Positions 29,617 to 37,513 of a DNA stretch of 64,000 nt are shown here, piece after piece (the first letter of the stretch is position 1; each line of letters opens with the position of its first letter). The notes beneath the pieces are model-generated. The model ran no database searches. It was not told the origin of the DNA and saw nothing but the letters and a program-made list of their open reading frames with translations. This DNA is from Accumulibacter sp964420975 (GTDB lineage: Bacteria > Pseudomonadota > Gammaproteobacteria > Burkholderiales > Rhodocyclaceae): the NCBI GenBank assembly GCA_964420975.1, contig CAYQVH010000001.1, positions 62,001-126,000 of the forward strand, written 5' to 3'. The translations under genes were made by a program, and so were the position numbers.

Positions 29617-31410
29617 TCAGAACAAGTCTTCGGGCAGCGCGAGAACGCTTTCGGCGCCGTCTACGATGCTGCTGGCAATCCCGTCGGCGGCGGCCAATAC
29701 GTGATCGGCGTAGAAGGCCGCGGTAGTCACCTTGGCCGAATAGAACGGGTCGCTGTCGCCGCGGTCGAGGTGATCCTGGGCGACGAGCGCCGCCCGCGCC
29801 ATCTGCCAGCCACCGGCGACGATGCCGAGCAGCTTGAGGAAAGGCACCGCGCCGGCGGCAGCGGCACGAGCGTCGGCACCGTAGGTTGCGACGACCCAGT
29901 CTCCGGCGCGTTCGAGGGCGTCGATCGCGGACCCCAGCCGGCGACGGATGGCGGCGAGTTGCGGACTAACCCGACCGTTCAAGTCGGCGACACAGGCGCG
30001 CATCTCGGCGAGCACGGTTTTCAGCGTACTGCCGCCTTCACGCGCCATCTTCCGGCCGATCAGGTCGTTGGCCTGGATGCCGGTCGTTCCCTCATAGATG
30101 GTCGAAATCTGCGCGTCGCGCAGGTATTGCGCGGCGCCGGTTTCCTCGACGTAGCCCATGCCGCCATGGACCTGGATACCGATCGACGCGACGCTTACTC
30201 CGGACTCGGTGCTCCAGCCCTTGACCACCGGGATCATCAGGTCGACAAACGCCTGTTGGCGTTTGCGCGTCGCGCCGTCCGGGTGGCGCACGGCGGCGTC
30301 GTGCGCGGCGGCGACGACGTACGCCAGCGCGCGCGTCGCTTCGGCGTAGGCTTTCATCGTCATCAGCATGCGCCGCACGTCGGGGTGGCGGATGATCGGC
30401 ACCTTGGGCCCGCCGCGGACACCGATGTCGGTCGACTGGATGCGCTCGTGCGCGTAGTCGCGCGCCCGCTGATAAGCGCGTTCGCAGACCGCAACGCCTT
30501 CGAGGCCGACGCCGAAGCGAGCGGCGTTCATCATGATGAACATGTACTCGAGGCCGCGGTTCTCCTCGCCGACCAGATAACCGACCGCGCCTTCATGGTC
30601 GCCGAAAGCGACGATCGCGGTCGGGCTGGCGTGAATGCCGAGCTTGTGTTCGATCGACACGCAGTAAGCATCGTTGCGCGCCCCCAGACTGCCATCGGCA
30701 TTGACCAGAAACTTGGGAACGACAAAGAGCGAAATGCCTTTCACGCCCTCCGGTGCATTCGGCGTCCGCGCCAGCACCAGGTGAACGATGTTTTCGGCCA
30801 GGTCGTGCTCGCCATAGGTAATGAAGATCTTCTGCCCGAAAACCTTGTAGCTGCCGTCGGCTTGCGGCTCGGCACGGCTACGCACCGCCGCCAGGTCGGA
30901 ACCGGCGTTGGGCTCGGTGAGGTTCATCGTCCCGGTCCACACGCCGCTGACCATCTTTTCGAGATACGTCGCCTTCAACTCGTGCGAACCACTCAGAACC
31001 AGCGACTCGATTGCGCCGGCGGTCAGCAGCGGACAAAGCGAAAACGAATGATTGGCCGACTTCCACATTTCGTTGACCGCCGCCGAGAGAAGCTTGGGCA
31101 AACCCTGCCCACCCCACTCCGGTTCGGCGGCCAGCGCTGCCCAGCCGCTGTCGGCAAACAGCTTGTACGCCTCCTTGAAACCCGCCGGCATGGTGACCTG
31201 CTTGTCGTGCCAGCGGGCTCCCTCCTGGTCGCCGGGATAGTTGAGCGGCGACAGCACCTCCTCGGCGAAGCGAGCGGCTTCTTCGAGCACCGCGTCGACC
31301 AGATCCGGCGTCGCCTCCTCGTAACCCGGCAGCCGGCTTACCTCGTCCAGCCCGGCCAGTTCCTTGATCACGAACTTCATGTCGCGAACGGGAGCGATGT
31401 ACTCACTCAT
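29617..31410 (-). CDS. Acyl-CoA dehydrogenase (C-terminally extended, DmdC/FadE5-like)
   Basis: This FAD enzyme oxidises acyl-CoA to enoyl-CoA and passes electrons to ETF, whose genes head the same operon. The 597-residue length and N-terminal EYIAPVRDMKFVIKELAGL identify the long subfamily with an extra C-terminal domain, related to 3-methylthiopropanoyl-CoA and broad-range acyl-CoA dehydrogenases. Motifs are TGTMNLTEPNAGSDL, QKIFITYGEHDL, QVHGGMGYVEE and the catalytic-Glu segment ISTIYEGTTGIQANDL. The substrate is uncertain. The ribosome-binding site is GAGGAGAAG. Confidence 0.94.
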   Translation of the reverse strand: MSEYIAPVRDMKFVIKELAGLDEVSRLPGYEEATPDLVDAVLEEAARFAEEVLSPLNYPGDQEGARWHDKQVTMPAGFKEAYKLFADSGWAALAAEPEWGGQGLPKLLSAAVNEMWKSANHSFSLCPLLTAGAIESLVLSGSHELKATYLEKMVSGVWTGTMNLTEPNAGSDLAAVRSRAEPQADGSYKVFGQKIFITYGEHDLAENIVHLVLARTPNAPEGVKGISLFVVPKFLVNADGSLGARNDAYCVSIEHKLGIHASPTAIVAFGDHEGAVGYLVGEENRGLEYMFIMMNAARFGVGLEGVAVCERAYQRARDYAHERIQSTDIGVRGGPKVPIIRHPDVRRMLMTMKAYAEATRALAYVVAAAHDAAVRHPDGATRKRQQAFVDLMIPVVKGWSTESGVSVASIGIQVHGGMGYVEETGAAQYLRDAQISTIYEGTTGIQANDLIGRKMAREGGSTLKTVLAEMRACVADLNGRVSPQLAAIRRRLGSAIDALERAGDWVVATYGADARAAAAGAVPFLKLLGIVAGGWQMARAALVAQDHLDRGDSDPFYSAKVTTAAFYADHVLAAADGIASSIVDGAESVLALPEDLF

Positions 31411-31438
31411 TGACTTCTCCTCGTAAGGGGTAACAGGG

Positions 31439-32728
31439 CTAATCGGCGCGGTCGCGCGCCGTCGTCAGTTCGATCAGGAAGAGCAGCTCCTCGACCACCG
31501 GCAAGGTGAAACCGGTGCGCTGGCCGTCGCGATTGTCACGCAAGAGTTGTTCGAGATACGGCAGGCATTCGGCGCCTCCCCAAAAGAAGACGATCCGGTC
31601 ACGAATGTGCGGCAGGTCCTCCAGGGTAAGCGCTGGCGGCTCATCAGCCGGCAACGGCAGCACGGTCGCGGCCACGTCTCCGGTTGCCGCCTCTCCCGCT
31701 GCCGCCTGCCAGCGGATGATCTCGACGTTGAAGTTGCGGTTGAGCTTCTGGGCCATCGCCTCGAACTCCTCGCGCATGCCGTTATCCTGATAGATCTGCA
31801 GCAGCCGGATCCACGGCCGCACCGCCTCCTTCGGATTTGCCGCGAGGTACTCCTGCAAGGTTTTCGCGGCGCCACCGACCCGGCCGAAGGTCAGCATGAT
31901 CTCGGCCAGATCGATTGCCGTTTCGGCGGCCGACGTTTCCGGTTCGACGACAACCCGCAGCGCCGCCGCTCGGGCTGGCTGTACGGAAGGCGGACCACTG
32001 CCGTCTGGATCCGCGGTCATTACCGGCGGTACGGTCGCCACGTCCTCGTTGCCGCGCGGATCCGTGGCGCGCGGGAGTGGCGATCGATCCCCGAAGCCCG
32101 AAGGGGTGACGGGCAGCACACTGGGCAGGGGATCCCGCTTTGGAGCCCGGTGCCGGAAGAGCAGCAGCGACAACAGCAGGGCGGCGGCGAGCAGCCCGGC
32201 GTAGGTCGCCCATTCGCCGGGATCGACGGTGGCCGCGGCGACCGCGGCGCGCGTACCGGTTTTGGCTGGCGAACCTCCCGGCAACGCGGCATCGACGGCC
32301 GAACCCGGCGCCGCGCCGCTGGCCGTCACGTCGCCGGCGGCAACGACGACTGGCGCTCCTTTGGCCGGTAGCGGCGCCAGCGCCGACGCTTCGAGCTGCA
32401 AGCGCTCGGCGGCCCGTTTGAGTTCGGCAACGTCGGCCTCGAGCCAGCCGATCTTGTCGCTCAGAGCCTGCTGATCGTGGTGACGATCATTGCGCATCTG
32501 CAAGGTTCGCCACTCGAGCAAGAGGATCTCGCGCCGACGATCGCTGGCGCCGGCGGTCGCCGTCAGTTGGTCGCTGCTACGCAAATGGAGTCCGCCGTCG
32601 GCCAGCGGATCCGGCGGCTCCACAGACGCCGCTCGGCGTTCAGCGGTCGCCGCGGAGGAACTGCTCGCGCCGAGACAGACCAGCAACACGGCCGTCGCCA
32701 GCCAGCGGGCTGGACGGAATCGGCTCAC
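31439..32728 (-). CDS. FimV-like membrane protein with coiled coil and C-terminal TPR-type domain
   Basis: I do not recognise a named family. From GTG 32728 the product has 429 residues: a signal-like N-terminus (LATAVLLVCLGASSSSA), a predicted coiled coil (about residues 70-120), an Ala/Pro linker, one membrane helix (about 175-195, YAGLLAAALLLSLLLF) and a cytoplasmic part. The latter contains a helical repeat, LAEIMLTFGRVGGAAKTLQEYL...NFNVEIIRW, resembling the C-terminal domain of FimV-type proteins. CAGGAG six bases before GTG 32728 favours that start. An ATG at 32770 overlaps the upstream stop (ATGA) and is the alternative. Its role in an acyl-CoA operon is unexplained. Confidence 0.7.
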   Translation of the reverse strand: MSRFRPARWLATAVLLVCLGASSSSAATAERRAASVEPPDPLADGGLHLRSSDQLTATAGASDRRREILLLEWRTLQMRNDRHHDQQALSDKIGWLEADVAELKRAAERLQLEASALAPLPAKGAPVVVAAGDVTASGAAPGSAVDAALPGGSPAKTGTRAAVAAATVDPGEWATYAGLLAAALLLSLLLFRHRAPKRDPLPSVLPVTPSGFGDRSPLPRATDPRGNEDVATVPPVMTADPDGSGPPSVQPARAAALRVVVEPETSAAETAIDLAEIMLTFGRVGGAAKTLQEYLAANPKEAVRPWIRLLQIYQDNGMREEFEAMAQKLNRNFNVEIIRWQAAAGEAATGDVAATVLPLPADEPPALTLEDLPHIRDRIVFFWGGAECLPYLEQLLRDNRDGQRTGFTLPVVEELLFLIELTTARDRAD

Positions 32729-32766
32729 GGGCGTCTCCTGCCCGCGGTCAATACCAGGCGATGCGA

Positions 32767-33432
32767 TCATCTCTTGCCAAGATAGCAGGCGTCGTCAAAA
32801 CTCGTCAGCAAGCCAGGCCGATAGACGACCAGCAGCGTCGTCAGCATTCCGGACAGCCAGGCCTCCGAAAACGCGAGCAGAAAGACGTAAGGCAGGAATT
32901 CGCTGAGCAAGTACTCGCCGGGGTAGGTGCCGGCAGCGGCGAGCAGCAGGCACGACCCACCTCCCACCGTCATCATCGCCAGCGCCGAGACAAAGAACCC
33001 GTTGCCGAAAATATAGACGAACACGTGTCGCGGCAGGAAGCGCCGGATCAGACGATGCAGGGCATGACTGACGCCGATACCTACGCCCGCCATCAGCAGC
33101 GCGTTGGCGGCAAACGGCTGCCAACCGGCAGCGCCATTGAGCGTGACGCAGAAAAGCACCAGACTGAGGCCGATGAAGGCCAAGGCCCAGCCGAAACAGA
33201 GCGTCAACACCGTCGCGCCCAACAGGTGGAGTGACAGCCCCGGGCGAACCCCGGCCTTCAGCTGCCAGAACAGCGCCAGGGCGACGACGACGCCAAGAAA
33301 GGCGTTGAGACGCGCGCTGTCGGCCAGCACGCGCCACGGTGCCTGACGCCCGGCTAGCCAGAGCAGCGGCGCGAAGACCAGCCAGGCCGCCGACGCCCAG
33401 CTCCCGTCGAGCAAACCAGCGGGAAGATTCAT
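32767..33432 (-). CDS. CbiM-like ECF transporter permease homologue
   Basis: The 221-residue membrane protein has about seven hydrophobic segments. The N-terminus MNLPAGLLDG aligns with the MHIPDG start of CbiM/NikM, the substrate-binding components of cobalt and nickel ECF transporters. GWALAFIGLSLVLFCVTL, NALLMAGVGIGVSHAL and the C-terminal FLLAFSEAWLSGMLTTLLVVYRP are family-like. The metal-chelating His2 is replaced by Asn and Asp5 by Ala, and no CbiN, CbiQ or CbiO genes adjoin. Nickel or cobalt uptake is therefore doubtful. It lies between etfA and the FimV-like gene, overlapping the latter's alternative start. Confidence 0.8.
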   Translation of the reverse strand: MNLPAGLLDGSWASAAWLVFAPLLWLAGRQAPWRVLADSARLNAFLGVVVALALFWQLKAGVRPGLSLHLLGATVLTLCFGWALAFIGLSLVLFCVTLNGAAGWQPFAANALLMAGVGIGVSHALHRLIRRFLPRHVFVYIFGNGFFVSALAMMTVGGGSCLLLAAAGTYPGEYLLSEFLPYVFLLAFSEAWLSGMLTTLLVVYRPGLLTSFDDACYLGKR

Positions 33433-33454
33433 CGCGCTCGCCGCCCCCCGCAGC

Positions 33455-34387
33455 TCAGCCGAGTTCCTTGAGCAGCGCCGGCAATACGTCGAACAGGTCG
33501 CCGACGAGGCCGTAATCGGCCACTTGAAATATCGGCGCTTCGGCGTCCTTGTTGATGGCAACGATGACCTTGCTGTCCTTCATCCCGGCCAAGTGCTGTA
33601 TCGCGCCCGAGATACCGACCGCGATGTAGAGCTGCGGGGCGACGATTTTACCCGTCTGCCCGACCTGGTAGTCGTTGGGAACGTAGCCGGCATCGACCGC
33701 CGCCCGCGAAGCCCCCAGTGCGGCGCTCAGCCGGTCGGCCAGCGGTTCGAGCAGTTTACGGAAATTCTCCCCGCTGCCCAGTCCGCGCCCGCCGGAAATG
33801 ACGACCTTAGCAGCGGTCAGTTCAGGCCGCTCGGACTGTGTCAGTTCTCGACCGACGAGCTTGCTCAGGCCGAGGTCGGGGCCGGGCGGAAGCGTCTCGA
33901 CGGCTGCACTGCCGCCGGCAGCCGCCGCTTCGAAGGCCGTGGCACGAACGGTAATGACCTTGATCGCGTCGGCCGAACGCACGGTCGCGACGACGTTCCC
34001 GGCGTAAATCGGGCGCACGAAGGTATCGGCCGACTCGACGGCCGAGATCTCGGACACCTGCGCCACATCGAGCAGAGCCGCGACGCGCGGCATGAAATTC
34101 TTGCCGCTGGTCGTCGCGGCGGCCAAGACATGACTGTAGCCCGCCGCCTGAGCCGCGATCAGCGCTGCCAGATTCTCGGGCGCCTGATCGGCGTAGTGCG
34201 GCGCGTCGACCTGCAAAACCCTGCGCACGCCGGCGATCGTCGCGGCGGCGGCGGCGGCGCCGGCACACGCGCTGCCGGCAACCAGAAGGTCGATGTCGCC
34301 GCCGATTCTGGCCGCCGCGGTCACCGCGTTGAGGGTCGCCGGCTTGAGCGACGAATGGTCGTGTTCAGCAATAACGAGAATGGCCAT
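33455..34387 (-). CDS. etfA: Electron transfer flavoprotein alpha subunit
   Basis: The 310-residue subunit binds FAD and accepts electrons from acyl-CoA dehydrogenases for transfer to ETF-ubiquinone oxidoreductase. The N-terminal domain starts MAILVIAEHDHSSLK. The C-terminal FAD domain (about 190-310) has VVISGGRGLGSGENF, SRAAVDAGYVPNDYQVGQTG, AVGISGAIQHLAGM and VAINKDAEAPIF. It follows etfB with two bases between. The acyl-CoA dehydrogenase three genes downstream is the likely electron donor. The ETF-QO gene is not in the window. Confidence 0.97.
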   Translation of the reverse strand: MAILVIAEHDHSSLKPATLNAVTAAARIGGDIDLLVAGSACAGAAAAAATIAGVRRVLQVDAPHYADQAPENLAALIAAQAAGYSHVLAAATTSGKNFMPRVAALLDVAQVSEISAVESADTFVRPIYAGNVVATVRSADAIKVITVRATAFEAAAAGGSAAVETLPPGPDLGLSKLVGRELTQSERPELTAAKVVISGGRGLGSGENFRKLLEPLADRLSAALGASRAAVDAGYVPNDYQVGQTGKIVAPQLYIAVGISGAIQHLAGMKDSKVIVAINKDAEAPIFQVADYGLVGDLFDVLPALLKELG

Positions 34388-34389
34388 GG

Positions 34390-35139
34390 TCAGATCACCT
34401 TCGCTTCAGTCTTCAGCTTCAATACCAGGTCGGCGGCGTCGGCCACCTTGATCCCCGCGATCCGCTTCGCCGGCTCGGCCACCCGTACCGTCTTCAGACG
34501 CGGTGTGACGTCGACACCGAGCGCTGCCGGGTTCGTCGTCTCAAGCGGCTTCTTCTTCGCTTTCATGATGTTGGGCAACGTCGCGTAGCGCGGCTCGTTG
34601 AGTCGCAGGTCGGCGGTGAGGACCGCCGGAAGCGTCACCTCGACGGTTTCCAGCCCGCCGTCGACTTCACGCGTCACCGTCGCCTGACCGCCACTGACGA
34701 CGACCTTCGAGGCGAAGGTCGCCTGTGGCCGCTGCAGCAACCCGGCGAGCATCTGCCCGGTCTGATTGGCGTCGTCGTCGATTGCCTGTTTGCCGCAAAG
34801 GACGATCTGCGGCTGCTCCTTGTTGCAGACCGCCTGCAAGAGCTTGGCGACGGCGAGCGGCTGCAGTTCGGCGTCAGTCTGAATCAGAATGCCGCGGTCG
34901 GCACCGATCGCCATCGCGGTGCGCAGCGTTTCCTGGCAGTTGGCAACGCCGGCGGAAACGACCACCACCTCGCTGGCGACTCCAGCCTCCTTGAGTCGGA
35001 CGGCTTCTTCGACCGCAATTTCGTCAAACGGATTCATCGACATCTTGACGTTGGCGAGGTCGACGTCGCTGGCATCTGCCTTGACGCGGACTTTGACGTT
35101 GTAGTCCACCACTCGCTTCACTGGCACGAGGATCTTCAA
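34390..35139 (-). CDS. etfB: Electron transfer flavoprotein beta subunit
   Basis: The 249-residue partner of EtfA binds AMP. It starts MKILVPVKRVVDYNVKVRVK and contains MNPFDEIAVEEAVRLKEAG, LCGKQAIDDDANQTGQM and the C-terminal recognition-loop region LNEPRYATLPNIMKAKKKP that docks on dehydrogenases. AGGAGAG lies about eight to thirteen bases before the ATG. It is the first gene of the seven-gene operon and diverges from a tetR gene across a 209-base region with operator-like palindromes. Confidence 0.97.
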   Translation of the reverse strand: MKILVPVKRVVDYNVKVRVKADASDVDLANVKMSMNPFDEIAVEEAVRLKEAGVASEVVVVSAGVANCQETLRTAMAIGADRGILIQTDAELQPLAVAKLLQAVCNKEQPQIVLCGKQAIDDDANQTGQMLAGLLQRPQATFASKVVVSGGQATVTREVDGGLETVEVTLPAVLTADLRLNEPRYATLPNIMKAKKKPLETTNPAALGVDVTPRLKTVRVAEPAKRIAGIKVADAADLVLKLKTEAKVI

Positions 35140-35199
35140 CTTTCTCTCCTAAAATGGCTACTCGCGTTCGTCGTCCGACGGGATCGGACCCGCCCGCGT

Positions 35200-35228
35200 T
35201 TGACAATTCCGACTTCCGACCCGACAAT
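35200..35228 (+). promoter_or_regulatory. Candidate promoter of the tetR gene
   Basis: A perfect TTGACA (35200-35205) with a 17-base spacer to GACAAT (35223-35228, four of six matches). The tandem palindromes begin two bases after the -10 box, well placed for autorepression. Confidence 0.5.
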
Positions 35229-35230
35229 CG

Positions 35231-35268
35231 CCATACCAAACAGTATGGATGTGTACGGTACAGTATGG
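35231..35268. promoter_or_regulatory. Tandem palindromic operator candidate between etfB and tetR
   Basis: Copy 1 is a perfect palindrome, CCATAC-CAAACA-GTATGG (35231-35248). Copy 2, GTGTAC-GGTACA-GTATGG (35251-35268), keeps the right arm and part of the left, exactly 20 bases on (two helical turns). It overlaps the tetR start region and a candidate etfB -10 box, so it could control both directions. Binding by the adjacent TetR protein is inferred. Confidence 0.65.
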
Positions 35269-35283
35269 GCGTATCCCTGTCAA
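35255..35283 (-). promoter_or_regulatory. Candidate promoter of the etfB operon
   Basis: On the minus strand a perfect TTGACA (35278-35283) lies 17 bases from TACCGT (35255-35260, three of six matches). The weak -10 box sits inside the second operator copy. The leader to etfB would be about 110 bases. Confidence 0.4.
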
Positions 35284-35348
35284 TACTCGCGCAGGGAACG
35301 AGTTGGAATATTGCCTCACCCGCTGGCGCTAGGAAAGGATCACTACGC

Positions 35349-35924
35349 ATGAAACCCGATGGAACCCGATCACGCGTTCCGCTCGACCGCAGCGGCTGGA
35401 TCGAAGCGGCGATCGAAGTGCTCGCCGAACAAGGAGTGCAAGGTATGCGCATCGAGTCTTTGGCGAAGACTTGTGGCGTGACCAAAGGCAGCTTCTACTG
35501 GCATTTCAAGGATCGACAGGATCTTTTCCGCGCCGTCCTCGAGGCCTGGCGTGACGGGCGCCTGCGCGACATCGAAAAACAGACGATCGCCATCCCCGGA
35601 GACGAGCGCGCGCAGTTGCTGCACCTGATCGATGTCTACGGCGCGACGCGCAATCGCAAAGGCATTTCGATCGAACTCGCGGTCCGCGAATGGGCTCGCC
35701 GCGACGCGGACGCCGCCGCAGTGGTCGAGGAAGTCGACCACTGGCGCCTGGAATCGACCCGCCGGCTCTTCGTCGCACGGGGGTTTTCCGAACACGAGGC
35801 GAAGAGCCGCAGCGTCTTGCTCTACGCCTACGTCTTCGGCCAGAGTCTAATGGCGTGCGATCGCTACGACCCGGCAATCACCGATTTCAAGCGCTGGATT
35901 GCCGACCTCATCGTCACCGAGTAG
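35349..35924 (+). CDS. TetR-family transcriptional regulator
   Basis: The 191-residue protein has an N-terminal helix-turn-helix (about 12-58) reading WIEAAIEVLAEQGVQGMRIE, then LAKTCGVTKGSFYWHFKDRQDL, the TetR recognition helix. A helical ligand domain completes it. ATG 35349 was chosen because AAAGGA lies upstream and the longer frame runs through the operator region. Its divergent position makes it the likely repressor of the etfBA/acyl-CoA dehydrogenase operon. By analogy with acyl-CoA-responsive TetR proteins of proteobacteria, the ligand may be an acyl-CoA (inference). Confidence 0.9.
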   Translation: MKPDGTRSRVPLDRSGWIEAAIEVLAEQGVQGMRIESLAKTCGVTKGSFYWHFKDRQDLFRAVLEAWRDGRLRDIEKQTIAIPGDERAQLLHLIDVYGATRNRKGISIELAVREWARRDADAAAVVEEVDHWRLESTRRLFVARGFSEHEAKSRSVLLYAYVFGQSLMACDRYDPAITDFKRWIADLIVTE

Positions 35925-35986
35925 CTGTGCGGCCGAGAACGCGCGTCACGCCCCCACTGCCCCTGCCACCGACCGGAGACCAGGCC

Positions 35987-37498
35987 ATGCCGGAAACCCG
36001 CCGCGACTCGTTCATCCTCGCTCTCGACCAGGGCACCACCAGTTCGCGAGCGATCCTCGTCGCTCGCGACGGGCGCGTCGTCGCCTCGGCGCAGCAGGAA
36101 TTTGCTCAGTACTACCCACAACCGGGCTGGGTCGAGCACGACGCCGACGAGATCTGGCAATCCCAGCTTGCCGTGGCGCGCGCCGTTCTGCGCGACAACG
36201 GGGTCGCGGCGACGCAGATCGCCGCCGTCGGCCTGACGAACCAACGGGAAAGCACGGTGCTCTGGGATCGCGCCTCGGGCGCAGCCCTGCACCCGGTGAT
36301 CGTCTGGCAGGACCGGCGTACCGCCGCCCACTGTGAAACCCTGGTCGCTGCTGGGCATGGCGAGCTCTTCGCCGAGCGTACCGGTCTCGTGGTCGACGCC
36401 TACTTCTCCGCCACCAAGCTGCAATGGTTGCTCGAACACGTCCCCGGCGCACGGCAGCGGGCCGAACGCGGCGAACTCGCGTTCGGCACCATCGACAGCT
36501 GGCTGGCGTGGAAACTCACCGGCGGTCAGGCGCATGTGACCGATCCGTCGAACGCCTCGCGGACGCTGCTCTTCGATCTCAGGCGCCGGTGCTGGGACGA
36601 CGAGCTGCTGGCTTTGTGCGACATTCCGCGTTCGCTGCTGCCCTCGATCGTCCCCAGCAGCGCGCCGATCGCCACGCTCGCCAGCGAGTGGCTCGGCGCC
36701 CGCCTGCCACTCGCCGCGATGGCTGGCGACCAGCAAGCAGCCACTTTCGGTCAAGCCTGTCTTTCCGCCGGGATGGCGAAGAACACCTACGGCACCGGCT
36801 GTTTCCTGATGCTGAACACCGGCGAGCAGCCGATGCCCTCACGCCATCGCCTGTTGACGACGGTCGGCTGGCAACGGCACGAGCAAGTGACGTACCTGCT
36901 CGAAGGCAGCGTCTTCATGGGCGGCGCGACCGTGCAATGGCTACGCGACGGGCTGGCGATGATCGCTCACTCAGCCGAAGTCGAATCGTTGGCGGCATCG
37001 GTCGCCGACAGCGGCGGCGTTTTCCTCGTCCCCGCCCACACCGGCCTCGGCGCACCGTACTGGGATCCACACGCGCGCGGCGCCCTGCTCGGCCTCACCC
37101 GTGGCAGCAACCGGGCACACATCGCGCGCGCGGCACTCGAGGCGATCGCCTTCCAGAGCGCCGAAGTGCTGCAGGCCATGGAGAGCGACTCTGGCTGCCC
37201 GCTTCGCGAGCTGCGCGTCGATGGCGGCGCCGCGGCGAACAACCTGCTGCTCCAGTTTCAGGCCGACCTCCTCGGGGTGCCGGTGGTTCGGCCGCGAATC
37301 ACCGAGACGACGGCACTCGGCGCGGCTTACCTGGCAGGTCTCGCCGTCGGTTTCTGGCAGGACGAGGACGAACTGCGCAGCCTCTGGCACGCCGAGCGCA
37401 CGTTCACGCCGGCGATGTCCGCCGATCGCCGCGCGGCTCTATTGGCCGACTGGCGGCGTGCCGTGGAGCGCTGCCGACAGTGGGCGCAGCCGCTCTGA
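35987..37498 (+). CDS. glpK: Glycerol kinase
   Basis: The product phosphorylates glycerol to glycerol-3-phosphate with ATP. The 503-residue FGGY-family protein starts with ILALDQGTTSSRAILV and carries LTNQRESTVLWD, NTYGTGCFLMLNTGE and GLGAPYWDPHARGALLGLTRG, followed by the nucleotide-binding LRVDGGAAANNLLLQF. ATG 35987 has a GGAG upstream; the frame is open further left but that part is antisense-like. It begins 62 bases after tetR. No glpF or glpD gene is nearby. Confidence 0.96.
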   Translation: MPETRRDSFILALDQGTTSSRAILVARDGRVVASAQQEFAQYYPQPGWVEHDADEIWQSQLAVARAVLRDNGVAATQIAAVGLTNQRESTVLWDRASGAALHPVIVWQDRRTAAHCETLVAAGHGELFAERTGLVVDAYFSATKLQWLLEHVPGARQRAERGELAFGTIDSWLAWKLTGGQAHVTDPSNASRTLLFDLRRRCWDDELLALCDIPRSLLPSIVPSSAPIATLASEWLGARLPLAAMAGDQQAATFGQACLSAGMAKNTYGTGCFLMLNTGEQPMPSRHRLLTTVGWQRHEQVTYLLEGSVFMGGATVQWLRDGLAMIAHSAEVESLAASVADSGGVFLVPAHTGLGAPYWDPHARGALLGLTRGSNRAHIARAALEAIAFQSAEVLQAMESDSGCPLRELRVDGGAAANNLLLQFQADLLGVPVVRPRITETTALGAAYLAGLAVGFWQDEDELRSLWHAERTFTPAMSADRRAALLADWRRAVERCRQWAQPL

Positions 37499-37513
37499 GT
37501 TCGGGCGATCCGA

